Source of the DNA: Ciborinia camelliae
Lineage: Eukaryota; Ascomycota; Leotiomycetes; Helotiales; Sclerotiniaceae
DNA length: 64,000 nucleotides
Assembly (NCBI GenBank): GCA_025890175.1
Contig: JANPYM010000001.1
Location: forward strand, 3,512,971-3,576,970
Direction of reading: 5' to 3'
Within the stretch, counting starts at the first letter, position 1; every line of letters begins with the position of its first letter. Shown piece by piece: positions 24,660 through 36,840 of the stretch. The notes beneath the pieces are model-generated. The model had not been told where the DNA came from and searched no databases. It saw nothing but the letters and a program-made list of their open reading frames with translations. Made by a program: the position numbers and the translations under genes.

Positions 24660-25690
24660 AATAATTTGTTATTAATTAATAAATATATAATTATTGATTT
24701 TATTAAAAAAAAAAATTTAATATTAAATAAAAATGTAAGAATTTTGGATTAATATAAATATTTCTTAATATTTAAATCAAAAAAAATAAAAAATATTATA
24801 TTTTAAAAATTTATAATTTAATTTATATTAAAAAAATACTAAAAAAATTCGAAATTTATTTTTTTAATATTAAAAAGATTTTTTTGTTTTTTAGTATAAT
24901 AATATATAAAGTTAATTTTAATAACTTATTTTTTAATAATAAAAAAAATCTTTATTTTTAAATAATAAACTTTTATATTTATTTATTAAATATAATTTAA
25001 TCAAATATTTTTTTTGTTATAAAATAATTTGCAAAAATAATATAATTATTCGAAATATAATATTTTATATTTGTAAAATATTTGTTTTAATATATTATAA
25101 AGATTTTTTTTTTTGAAATTTTATATTTTAATTATTTATAATAATTTTTTTTGAAGTATATAATTTATATTAATTTAATATAAAGTTTAAAGTAATATTA
25201 AAAATTTATATAAAAAACTATTATTATATAATATAGAAAAATAATTATTTGATTGTTGATTAAATAGAAATCTATTTTTTAAAGTATTATAAAAACAAAA
25301 ATAATTATTATAAATAAGAATATCAAAAAATTTATATAAATAAAAAAGTTAATTACAAATTTAAAAAAATATATAAAAATAAAATTATTTGTTTTAATAT
25401 TATTTATAAATAATAAAAGCAATATTGATTAAATCAAAAAAAACAAATTTTATAGTAAGGTTAAATATATTAATATCAAATAATATTATATTAAAGATAA
25501 TATAATAAACAGAAATAAGCTTAAAGTATTTTAAATAATTAATATTAATTAAATTACAAATATTTTAATTAAGCAATTAATCTTAGCTAATTCTTTTGTT
25601 TATTATATTGAAATAAATTTAAATATAAAAAAAAAGTAATTAATTACGTTTGAAAAAAATTCGGGTATTTTTGTATTATAATATAATTAT

Positions 25691-26499
25691 CTTTTCTCTA
25701 ATATATATATTTTAAAACACTTTATTAATTATACAAAACCAATACTAATTGAGTAATTCGAAAGTATGTAAAATTTGTGCGGGAATATTAATTGAAAAAA
25801 AATTTGAAAAGCATATAATATAGTATAAGGAATAAATAAAATGTATTTGGAATAAATATATATATTATATCGATTAAAGGTTTTTTAATAATATAATTTT
25901 TATATTTATACAATTTATAATTATTAAGAAATTTATTATTGAAATGTTTTCGATTTTGATTGGTTCTTTTATTTTTAAGTTAGAGGAGAGAGGGAGAGGG
26001 AAAAGAGGGGAAGGGAAAGGAGGGAAGGGAAAGGAGGGGAAGGGAGAGAGAAGCGGATTGCAATTGTTGTATTACTTGTTTTTTTCTTTTTTCCCTTTTT
26101 TTCCCTTTCCCCTTTTTTTTCTTTTTTCCCCTTTCTTCCCTTCCCCCCTCTTTTTCCTTTCCTCCTCTTTTCCCTTCCCCCCCTTTTTTCCCTTCCCTTC
26201 TCTTATTTTATTATTTAGGGAAAGGGAGAGGGAGAGGGGAAGAGGGGAAAGAAAAACCTTTTCCTCTCCCTTTCCCTCTTCCTCTCCCTTTTCTTTTCCC
26301 TTTCCTTTTTCCTCTTTCCTTTTTTTATTTTAATATTTTAATATTTTGGAAATAGCTTCATTATTACTAAATTGAGTGGCTAATAAGCCTTCGGCAAGAC
26401 AAACTGTGAGGTAGGTTGCAAAAAACGTGAAAAATAAATAGGAATGCTTTTTGGGCGTTTATTTATTTTTAGGCCCGAAGCGGTTGGATTTAAAGCTTG
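25691..26499. mobile_element. 0.8 kb insertion in family A, without target-site duplication
   Basis: Uninterrupted family A copies read ...ataattatattatataatac. Here that sequence is split between an A and a T by about 809 bp, with no net duplication of flank. On one reading the insert starts TCTTTTCTC and ends AAAGCTTG. A 5' TC and insertion between A and T are Helitron habits, but the 3' end is CTTG rather than CTRR. It contains the large purine/pyrimidine tract block (25980-26330) and a GC-normal tail (26346-26499) with an AAAAATAAATA / TATTTATTTTT stem. No coding frame of note is present. Confidence 0.5.
25980..26330. repeat. Alternating polypurine / polypyrimidine tracts
   Basis: A purine tract (about 25981-26055, GGGAAAGGA type) is followed by a pyrimidine tract (about 26083-26208, CCCTTTTTT type), a second purine tract (26217-26256) and a second pyrimidine tract (26257-26330). 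Purine and pyrimidine tracts of the same strand can pair as hairpins, and mirror symmetry could support triplex (H-DNA). They are rich in G or C despite lying in the AT block. The 129-codon frame across them only translates the low-complexity sequence. Confidence 0.8.
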
Positions 26500-26790
26500 T
26501 ATTATATAATACAAAATAATTGAATTTTATTAAAAAATAAATATTACGGTTGTAGGTTATTGTAAAAATTAATAAGGCTTGGGATATAATTTGATAATTA
26601 TTAATTATAAAAAAAATATTGAAAATTATATTATTATATTATATTTATTATAATAATATAAATAATTAAGGTCTATTTCATTACCTAAAATAGCTTAATT
26701 CCCTTTATTGTATAATATTTTCTATCTACTTTATAATTCCTGTATATAGCTTTAGTTTATTTATACAATATATATACTATATGTTCAATA

Positions 26791-28467
26791 AAATTATAAA
26801 TTATTATTAATTTTAAAAAGTTTTAAGGTAAATAAATTTTAAATCAATTTATTCAAAATTTCGATTTTTAATATAATAAAATATATAAAAAGTTTAATAT
26901 TGATTTTTATTTATTTAATAATAATAAATATTATATTTAATATATTTTTAATTATATTATTGATAATAGTATTTATAAAATTTTTTTTTTTGATATTTAA
27001 AATAATAAATTTTTTATATTTAATTGTTACGAATCTAAAGACAATAAGAACAAAAAAGATGCTTGAGCAGAGAATTCAGGTTTGAAGCCGGTATATCAGC
27101 GATTACTAATGTTTAACATTGATTGATGGCGAATTTTCAATATAGTATTTAATTTCTAATTATTTGATATATACAAAAATGGGTTTTTAAAATTAAACGA
27201 AAAAGGTTTTGAAAATACGCAAAACCTTATATCGAACAAAACATTATTGTTTAATAACGATTAATAATACATTATTAATTATTTAAAAAGATAATAATAA
27301 TTTTATTTAGAAAAATAATAAAAGGTTTTTGATTTAATATTGATCTAATTGATTCCTTGCATTTTCTATCTTAACATTAATACGATTTTTGCAATTTTTA
27401 ATAAAATATATAATTATAAATATAAATTGATTTATATTGAAATAAATATATAATATAATTTATATATTAAATTAAACAAAAAATATTTTAATAAGAGTTT
27501 TAATAAATTGTTTTATAATTTTAATTTTATAATTATTAAACTTTATTAAATTAATAAAAATATTTAAATTATTAAAATTGTTTGTTTTATATAAAACCTT
27601 TTTTATATTTTATTTTTTTTAAAATTTGTGATTAATAATATTTTATTTGAGAATCGATTTTTTTTAATTTTTGCCATTAATATATCTAAAAACAACAACA
27701 AAGGCTTTAATAATTCTAAAAAAGAAAAAGTTTTTTTTTGTATTAAAAAATAAAAACAAATTATTTGTAATAACAAATTTTGTTTTAAATATTTTTAGTT
27801 TGGTTATAAGATTGTAAATTGCCTATAGAAATTTTGGTTTTGGCTTACCAAGGATTTTATAAACCGTATTGTAGCTTTTAAGGCCTTTAAGATCTTTATT
27901 ATTAATATCAAAATTAATCTAATTCTAATTACAATTTTTATTACAAATTCTAAGCCGAAAAATTAGGAATCTTTAAAAAAATTGTTTTAGAAATAGTTTT
28001 GCTTTTTAATTATATTTCGAACTTTCTTTTTTTTATATAATATACTAATTTTTTTTTTTTATTTTTTTTTAATAATAATTGTTTTTATAGGGTTATAAAT
28101 GTTTTTTATATTTTTAATGGATTCTTTATTTTAAATTATATTTTAAAAAAGAATAAAAAACATTTTCAAATATTAATTGATATATATGTTTTAGATAATA
28201 ATTTTATTAATTATAAAATTATACAATCTTTTTTATTTATCGAAAATATTAATTTTTTTATTTTTTTCAAATTATTATTTATTTATATTTTGAATAATTT
28301 CAATTTATCTTTTATTATTTATTATATTAAAATTAAAATAAAACTTAGTCTTTATTAATAATCCATTATACGTTTTTTAATTATCAAAATACAGCTTTAG
28401 GAATTTATTATTAATATTAATTAATTTATAATCTATAATTGTATTTTTAATCCTATTATTTATAAAC
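26791..28467. mobile_element. Internal fragment of retroelement B (homologous to 55340-56758)
   Basis: The sequence follows 55340-56758 in order and orientation with mostly C/T and G/A differences, apart from a 357-bp block (27025-27381) absent from the other copy. The homology stops at 28467, exactly where a family B LTR begins. This copy is less mutated than the 55340 copy (for example it keeps gccttaaaagc-type codons on the reverse strand). I could not identify a protein domain with confidence on either strand. Confidence 0.55.
27025..27376 (+). mobile_element. Solo LTR of a further family (D), 352 bp, target duplication TTAAT
   Basis: It starts TGTTACGAATCTAAAG and ends TATCTTAACA (TG...CA), with TTAAT on both sides (27020-27024 and 27377-27381). 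The homologous site at about 55578 lacks the insert and has a single TTAAT-type junction, so this is a real insertion with an empty-site comparison inside the window. No internal region or second LTR was seen. Orientation is arbitrary. Confidence 0.7.
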
Positions 28468-28741
28468 TGTGACGAAGTTACAGGGGTACGGGTCACGTGA
28501 CTAGCACGTGACCTACGATCACGTGCCTGGTGGTGAATGCTCTTCATTCCTATAGTATTAGGTTCTAGGCATAGTACTCGCTTAGTACTATGCGCTAGGC
28601 ACTAGCGCCAGTTCAGTACAGCTACCTAGAGCTATATAAGGTTCAGTTATCCTGCACCTTCTTCTAGCATTAGAATCTAGATTTTCATCAATACGAATCT
28701 TAGTTCCTAAATCATTAGATCCCCAAGTCGTCCTCGTGATA
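28468..28741 (+). mobile_element. Family B LTR, least mutated copy
   Basis: This 274-bp sequence starts TGTGACGAAGTTACAGGGG, carries a TATA-like ctatataagg at about 28632, and ends CCTCGTGATA. Near-complete GC retention makes it the best reference for the two decayed copies (33906-34168 and 60526-60788), which lack 11 bp of a tagtact duplication found here. The left neighbour is B internal sequence and the right neighbour family A internal sequence, with no matching 5-bp flank, so a recombination junction is likely. A reverse-strand frame across it (28588-28818) is not a gene. Confidence 0.7.
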
Positions 28742-29388
28742 ATATAATGGATGGGAACAAACTTAAAATGCTTTAAATAATTAATATTAATTAGATTGTA
28801 AACATTTTGATTAAACAATTAATCTTGGTTAGTTTTTTTATTTATTATATTAGAATAAGTTTAAATATAAAAAAAAAGTAATTATATTTAAAAAGAATCT
28901 AGATATTTTTGTATTATAATATAATTATATTATATAATACAAAATGATTAAACTTTATAAAAGAATAAATATTACGGCTGTAAATTATTATAAAAATTAA
29001 CAAGGTTTAAAATATAATTTTATTGAACGTATATTCTGTATATTGTGTGTGTAGACTAAAGTTATGTATAGGAACTATAAAGTAGATAGAGGGTACTGTA
29101 CAATAGAGGAAGCTAAGCTACTTTAGGTAGTGGGGTAGACCTCGGTCATACTATAGTGAATATGGTATAGTGATATGATCTTCAACAAATTTAATTCGAT
29201 AATCATTAATCATAAAAGAAATATTAAAAATTATATTATTATATTATATTTATTATAATATAACCGAAATCTACCCCATTATCTAAAGTAATTTAACTTC
29301 CTTTATTATACAATACCCTTTATCTACTTTACAATTCCTATATATAGTTTTAATCTACACACACAATATACAGAATATACATTCAATA
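28742..29388 (+). mobile_element. 5'-truncated copia family A element with a nested solo LTR
   Basis: Family A 3'-end sequence (decayed RNase H end near 28790-28820) runs to a 3' LTR at 29222-29388 (167 bp). A second A LTR in the opposite orientation (29021-29187) is inserted just upstream of the polypurine tract. The two LTRs form a near-palindrome of about 370 bp. Confidence 0.65.
29021..29187 (-). mobile_element. Solo LTR of copia family A, target duplication AATTT
   Basis: The 167-bp LTR opens tattgaacgtatattctg and ends gatcttcaaca, and is flanked by AATTT at 29016-29020 and 29188-29192. The uninterrupted site is known from other A copies (...gatataatttgataatt...), so the duplication is genuine. 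It is much less mutated than the host LTR 34 bp away, so it inserted after most of the RIP in its host had happened. Minus orientation is assigned by comparison with the full-length copy. Confidence 0.8.
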
Positions 29389-30221
29389 ATACTTTATTGC
29401 GTATTTACTATCATTTAAGTTATCTTAAGACCGATTTGGCATTTTGAAACAGTCTCAAAATGGTAATAAGATTGTTTTAAAATGATTTTATAATGATTAA
29501 GAAATTATATAATAGTATTTAGAAATACTTTTATTTAAATTAGATTATTTCAAATTGCTTTTTTTTATTATTCCAAATTATATATAAATATTTTTATTAT
29601 TATTTTATTATAATAATTTGTTAAATGTTTTTATATTTTAAATTTTTTTATTAAACCAAAATTATTTTAAGATTATTTTGAAATACTTGTAAATAATTTA
29701 TATATATATTTATTTTTTTTATAAATTTTAATTTATACAATATTATTATTATTATTATTATTATTATTAAAAATATTAATTAATTTATATAGAAATAATT
29801 TAATTTATAATTATTTATTTATATATATTTTAAATAAAAACTTTTTATATATATAAAATACTTTGTATTCTTTTTTATATTTTATATTTATTTTTATTAT
29901 TATTATTATAATTATAATTATAATAATTTTAATATTTATATATTAAATTTTATTTTATATAATTTTAAATTAATCTTTTTTATATTATTATTAATAAATT
30001 TATTATTATTTAAAATCTTTATATTTTTATTTATTTAATTATTATTTTTAAATAAATTAAAATTATTACAATTTTCAATTTTATTATTATTAAATTTAAT
30101 TTTATAATTAATTTTATAATTTTTTTTGTTTAGGATTATATAATTATTATTTTATTTTTTAATATTATTTATTTTTTTATTTTTGCTTTTTTTTATATAT
30201 TTTTTTTTTTTTTTGATATTT

Positions 30222-30266
<45 letters not shown>

Positions 30267-33200
30267 TTTATTATTTTTATTATTTTTATTAATAAAATTT
30301 TATAATTTATTTAATAAAATATTAATAATATATTTTTATTAATAATAAAAAGCTAATAAATTATAAATTATTATTTTATAATTTATTTTAACAATTAATA
30401 ATATAAAATAAAGATTATATATATTAATATTATTAATAATATTTATAATAATAAAAAATATTGTTTTTTGTTAAATTGTATTATAATAAATTAATATATT
30501 TAATATAATATATTTTTTTAAATATAATAAAAATTATTTATTTTAAATATAATTTATTTATTAAATAATTTTAATAATATATATTAATATTATTATATTT
30601 TATTTTATTAATTAAATTATATAATATTTTTAATTTAATAATTTAAATTTTTTAATATTTTAATAAATAAACAAAAATTAAAATTATTTATTTATATAAA
30701 AACTTTAAATTAACCTAATTTTAAATAAATAATAAAATAGTAATATGAATAATTTCAAAAATTACAACAAAATTTGAAAAATTAGTTTTATTATTTTTTA
30801 TTTAAATTTATTATATTTTTTCAAATTTACAAAAATATTTTTATAATTAATATTATTAATTATAATTAATTTATTATTATCTTTATTTTTATTATTATTA
30901 TTATTTTTATTATAATTTCTTTTTATTGATAATATAAAATTATAAATTAATTTAAAATAATAATTTTTAATTAATTTTATTAAATTAATAAATTTAAAAT
31001 AATTATTTATTTAAACACCTATAAACCTAAATTATAATAATTGCAATATAATATTTTTTATAAATAAATATATTATAAATTTTAAAAAAAATATTATATT
31101 TGTTTAAACTTTTTATTTTTTAATTTAAAATTAATATATTTATTCAAAAAAAAAAATTTATTTATTTATATTTTAATTTATTATTTAATATATTATAATT
31201 TATAATATAACCATATTCCAATATATTATTAAACAAATACAATTTTATATAAATATTTAAAAGATTTAAAAACTTTTATTATTTATTTAACATTTTTTTA
31301 TTTTTTTATTATTTGAATATAATATTTTTATTAATTATATTTATATTATTATTTATATCTCTATTTAATAATCCATCACTACTATTATTATTATTTATAT
31401 CTCTATTTAATAATCCATCACTACTATTATTATTATTTATTATATTATTTAAATTTAAAATATTATTTTTAATTATATTATTTTTATTTTTATTTTTTTT
31501 ATTATTATTATTATATACTAAATCTTAATTAATTTTTTTTAATTAATAATATTTTTTATATTTAAAAAATCTAGTTATATATCTTTATTATTATTATTAA
31601 TATCCTAATTATTTATTATTTAATTATTTATAAAGAAAATAAAAAAAACTAAAGCTTTATAAATATTTTTTAAAGTTTATAATAATATCTTAACTTTTTT
31701 ATTTAAAATAGATTTATTCAAATAATTATAAAGTTTTAAAATAATCAAAATAATATATTAAAAACTTATAATCAAAATTTCCATAAATATATTTTATTAT
31801 ATATATTTGAATAAAAATTATAAAAAACTAATTTTATATTATATCAAATATTTATAATATTTTAATATTAAAAAAATCAATATTGATATTTTATTAATTT
31901 TTAATAATAATTATAAAAACAAATATAATAGGCTTTAAATATATAATTAATTTAATAAAAATAAAAATATTTGAAAAGTTTTAATAAAAATCAATTTTTT
32001 AGTTTTTATTAATATATTATTATATAGAAGATTTATTAATATTTTATTAATTTTTAAATATAATATATTATAATTATAATCTAATATTAAATTTAAATAT
32101 AATACAAATTTCATTATAATAAATTTTCTTTTTATATTCTATATTTTTGAAAATATTTATTATAATTATTATTTTTCTAAATATTTTATTTTGTTTTTCA
32201 AATATATATAATATTATAATAATAATATCTATTTTCAATAATATTGTAATTTAAATTAATACAATTATTTTTAATAATAAAATAAACTTAATAATTTTGA
32301 TTAATATTATACCTTATAAAACTAATATTATTAACTATTTATAATATATTTATTATTAAGATTATTGGAAATATTTTTATAAATGTATTATATTTATTAA
32401 TTTTCAATACAATTTTTTTGTTTAAAATTTTTAAAATTAATTCTAAATTATTAATAATATTATTTATATTAATATTATAAAGACTTAATATTAATATAAA
32501 TAAATTTTTTAATTTATTTTATTTTTTATAATTAAAGTATACTAAAATAATATAAAAAGCTTTTAAAATATAATATATATTTTTATATATATTAAAATTA
32601 TTTACAAATAATATAAATAAAAGTATTATAATTTTTTGTTTATTATTATTTACTAATTATTTAATATTTATTTTTTTATAATATTTTATTTCAAAATTTC
32701 TTTAAATGAATATTATAAACCTTAATGATTTTATTATTTTTATTTGTATATTAATTATTTATTTAATAAAATATTAATTATTTGAATTTTTAATATTTTT
32801 TTATTTTTTTATTTTTAAATTATAATTTTATTAAATAATAATATTTAATTAATATTAAATTATTATTTGATTAATCTTTAATATTTTATTTATAAATAAA
32901 ATTTATTTAAATATTATTTAAAAAAATTTAATATTAATATCAAAATGTTTTATTATTATAATTAATTATAATATAATTATAATATTATTTTTAAAAAATT
33001 TATATAAAAATTTATTTTTATATTTATAATTAATAAAAATAATTTATTCTTTAATTTAATCTAATATTAATTATATAAATTTAATAATATCTTTGGGAAA
33101 AATAATATTATTTTTAATATTATATACAAAATTATTAAATATAAATATAGCAGATAATTTCTATATCTTTAATTTCTAAAACTTCTTTAAATAATTAATA

Positions 33201-33905
33201 TAATTTATTATATTAAAATATATTTTGTTTTTTAATTTTATAATATTTAATATTTGGATAATAAAATTTATTAAATTATATTAATAATATTATAATTTTT
33301 ATAAAATATATATTTAATCTATTTTTCACTTTTTAATTTTTTTATTGTTTAATAAATTTATTTGTTTTTTAAAGATTATAATAATAAACTTTTTTATTAA
33401 TCTTAATATTAAAAACTTTTCTTATATAATTTATTTAAATATATTTAATCAAAAAAGTAATATTAATTATATATCTTTATCTTTATTATTTAATTCGTTA
33501 ATTTATTATTTTATTTTTTATTTTATATTTCAGATTTTTTATAATTATTTATAATCTTTTTATAATATAAAAATATATTTATATCAAAATCTAAAAGTAA
33601 AATGGAACAAGGATAACTTTTTATTATTATTAAAATTGTATATAGATTTTATATTTGTTTTAATTAATAATAAAAAGTTTAATAAAAATTTGTTTATTTT
33701 TTTTATTAATAAATTAATTATTATATATATCTCAATAATTTTATTTTCAGATTTTAATTTTAATTTATTATTTTTATTATAATTTAATAATAAATCAAAA
33801 TTATAAATATTATTAAATATTATTATTATATTATTTAATATGTTTATTATATTTTATAAATTATAATTATATTTTAATATTTACAAAATAATTAAATATA
33901 TATAT
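29389..33905. other. AT-rich stretch with short tandem repeats, no gene
   Basis: 4.5 kb with no feature I can classify beyond simple repeats: (ATT)n at about 29738-29768 and 30233-30265, and a perfect two-copy 42-bp tandem repeat at 31351-31434. Frames at 31313-31528 and 33345-33554 are low-complexity (L/I/F/N). RIP-like composition suggests old repeats below recognition. Confidence 0.5.
31351..31434 (+). repeat. Two perfect 42-bp tandem units
   Basis: The unit begins atttatatctctatttaata and ends with an (att)n run. It repeats once with a period of 42 bp and no differences seen. It is too short to trigger RIP, which fits its identity despite the surrounding decay. Confidence 0.8.
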
Positions 33906-34250
33906 TGTGACGAAGTTACAGGGGTACGGGTCACGTGACTAGCACGCGACCTACGATCACGTGCCTGATAGTGAATGCTCTTTATTCCTATAGTATTAGA
34001 TTCTAAGCATAGTACTATACGCTAGATACTAACGTTAGTTTAGTACAACTACCTAGATCTATATAAAGTTTAATTATTCTATACTTTCTTTTAATATTAA
34101 AATCTAGATTTTTATTAATATAAATCTTAATTTTTAAATTATTAAATTCTCAAATCATTTTTGTAATACAATTTAGATTTTCAATTATACTTTTTAAAAA
34201 TTTAAAAAAAAAAAAAAAAAAACCAATTTTTTATGTCATGCCAAGGCCCC

Positions 34251-34420
34251 TGTCTAGTATAACAGTCATATGATTGATTATGTGATCATTATGGTTATAT
34301 GATTAATGTTTATATTAAATAGTATTTTTTTTAAAAGGATTTTTTTTTTTTAATATAATTTTTTTATTAAATTGTATATTTATAATTTTATTTTTATAAT
34401 TTTATATAATATATATAATA
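34251..34420. repeat. LTR-like repeat E, left copy (TG...CA type, 170 bp)
   Basis: This starts tgtctagtataacagtcata and is aligned over its whole length with 54415-54585, whose intact end reads gcgtatgaca; differences are C/T and G/A. The pair brackets a copia pol remnant on the minus strand (34652-36840), so these may be its LTRs. No polypurine tract is obvious beside either copy, and the outer 5-bp flanks (gcccc, tttta) do not match, so the boundaries or the assignment may be off. Confidence 0.5.
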
Positions 34421-34651
34421 TAAAAATTGTTAAGGTATAATGAAAGTATAGGATTAAATTGATTAATAGGAATAGTAGAATTTTTGTAAAGAATTTTATT
34501 ATTTTTATAAAAGTATAGCTGCGTTTGTATTATACACGGATGTTATATTACACGCTATATTAAGTTTTATAATTATCTGGTTCAATATTCCTTTTTGAGT
34601 ACTATGTATATTTTGAAACTGTTTAACGTAAAAAAAATTTATTTATTTTTT

Positions 34652-36840
34652 TATTCTTAATATTTTAATAAAACGTTGAAATACATTTTTTGCTAAAAAT
34701 TTGATTAATCTATTAACTACTATTTTATCAATTAATATATAATTTATCTTTAACTTTTTTTTTTTTTATAAATTTTGTATGTAATAATAAACTATATCAA
34801 TATATTTCAATCAATTTATAAATTGTATATTTTTTATTAAAGCGATAACCCCTTAATTATTATCTTTCATTTGTACCTTGGATTTGTTTTTTTTAATATA
34901 ATATCTATATTTTATATTACAAAGTATTTATGCTAATTATTATTTTTGTTTTACTACAATTAATTATACAATATATTCTGATTTAATAATAAATATTAAT
35001 ATTGCATTTTATTTCCGATTTATCTAAAATATTAAACTATTATCTAACAAAACTATTATTTTAAAAATACTTTTTTTATTTATAATATTGTTTATATAAT
35101 TTATATTAAAATATACAATTAAATCTTTAATTTTTTTTGGTTTATAATATAATTTGTAATTAATTATTATTCACAAATATTATATAATTTTTTATAATTA
35201 GTATATATAAAATTTTATAAGATCTTTTATATATTAACTAAATTTTTTAAGATTAAATATAATATTTAATTTAAAATATATTATTATATATATTAATTTA
35301 TTAATTATATAATAATATTATATAAAATCAATTTATTTTTTGTTTTTTTTAAATAATCGAAATGCTTTATATTTTTTAATAAATATATTAATCGGTTTTA
35401 ATATTTTTTTTGTAAATTTATATTTATTTAAAACATTTTTAAAATATTATATTTGATTAATATATAAAATACGATTTTTTTTATTCCGAATTATTTTTAA
35501 ATTTAAAAGTTTTAAATGTTTTATTTTTTTTAGATTTTTGGCCTTGAATTTTGATATAAATTATTTGTTAAATTATATAATATTATTAATAAATTTTGTT
35601 ATTATAAAAAGATTATTAATATATAATAAAACAATTATTTTTTAATTTATATAAATAAACAAATAAGGATTAATCTAATTTTATACAAATTTTTAGGTAA
35701 TAAATCAAGATTTAATTAAATCGTTTTAATTATATATTACTTATTTGAAATTATACAAACTTTATAATATCTTTAAAATATATTTCGATTTTATTGAAAT
35801 CCTTTTTGATATAAAAAAAAAAATCTTTTTTTTCAATTTAATCTTTGTAAATATATTTTTAATATCAAAATAATATATTTTAAAATTCTAAAAAGCAATT
35901 ATTAATAAAAAAAAACAAATTATTATTAATTATATAATAAAAACAAAAATATTAAAAAAATCGATATTATACTTTTAAATAAACCTTTATATCATTAATT
36001 TTGTTTTAAAACAATTTAACAATTTATTTATTTTCAATTTTATTATAAAAATTTATTTTATAATAATTAAATTTGTTTTATTATTATTAAACATTTATTA
36101 CTATATTTTATTTTTTTTAAATTTATTAATTTTTTTTTGAATAATCTTTATTCATTGTTTTTTATATATAAAATCATTAATAACTTTTTTATAAATTTTA
36201 AAAATAAATATTTTTTTTATTATAATATTTATAAAAACAATTTTAAATAAAAAAATATAATTATTTAATTGTTTTTTTATAAATAACTATCAACTAAATT
36301 CTAATTCCAAAATTATAATAAATAAAATTTGTAAACACTTTGTTTTTCGAAAATTAAATTTTTTTTTTTTTCTTTAAATCACTTTTTTATTACTAATTTT
36401 TTATATACACCATTAATATTATTTTTCACAAAACTAATTATTAATTTCGTTTTTAATATTTAAAATTATAAAATAACAATTTAGATAATTAACAAAAATT
36501 ATTATTATTATATCATATTAATTGTAACCTTTTTTTGAATTAATAATATTAATATTGATTATAAACAATATAAAAATAATATTTATATTATTTCGTAATC
36601 AATTAATAAAATATTAATCTAATAAATTATTCGAAATTTTTTATTTTTTAATAAAATCTTTTTTTAATACTTAAATTTATAATTTTAAATTAATTTAACC
36701 CTTTAATGATTTTTTAAAAAAAATATAATTACTAATTTTAATTACAATATATATATCTAAAATATAAACCCAAAAATATTTAATAATATCCTTATTATAC
36801 CCTAAAAATATTATAATCTTTACACAATTAACTAATTTAT
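34652..36840 (-). pseudogene. Ty1/copia pol remnant (integrase, reverse transcriptase, RNase H)
   Basis: On the minus strand, in the right order and spacing for copia pol, one can read a decayed integrase end with K-x-I-x-F-L-G-Y at about 36797-36817 (FLGY at 36808-36797) followed by x-Y-x-x-W and an I-x-S-x-Y-I-F tail. Next is L-L-Y-I-N-N-L-F-I at about 35600-35630, where the reverse transcriptase YVDD catalytic motif should be (35623-35612), and then V-N-R-L-I-K-F-L-A at about 34715-34690, matching the copia ADxLTKPLA RNase H terminus. All D-to-N and A/T replacements fit RIP (GAC to AAT). Stops are frequent and the element is dead. It differs from family A. Confidence 0.6.

Larger units (their letters stand above)
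24660..26790 (+). mobile_element. 5'-truncated copia family A element, plus strand, interrupted by an 0.8 kb insertion
   Basis: 24660-25690 repeats 23375-24420 with RIP-type differences. It carries a decayed version of the same RNase H end near 25554-25580. The sequence is interrupted at 25690/26500, then continues to a 3' LTR at 26617-26790 (174 bp), preceded by the same A-rich polypurine tract. It abuts the previous copy's LTR directly, so the two are in tandem. Confidence 0.65.

Noticed and set aside
25944..26333. 129-codon frame rich in Arg/Gly/Glu then Phe/Pro/Ser
   Set aside because: It translates the purine and pyrimidine tracts; both halves are low-complexity and the frame depends on lack of T-A-containing codons.
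27600..28100. Minus-strand reading resembling a MULE or gypsy protein
   Set aside because: Short resemblances appear in two different frames, each with stops, and no motif order could be established; I left the element's type open.
28588..28818. 76-codon reverse-strand frame
   Set aside because: It runs across the B LTR and its junction with family A; the LTR's decayed copies do not preserve it.
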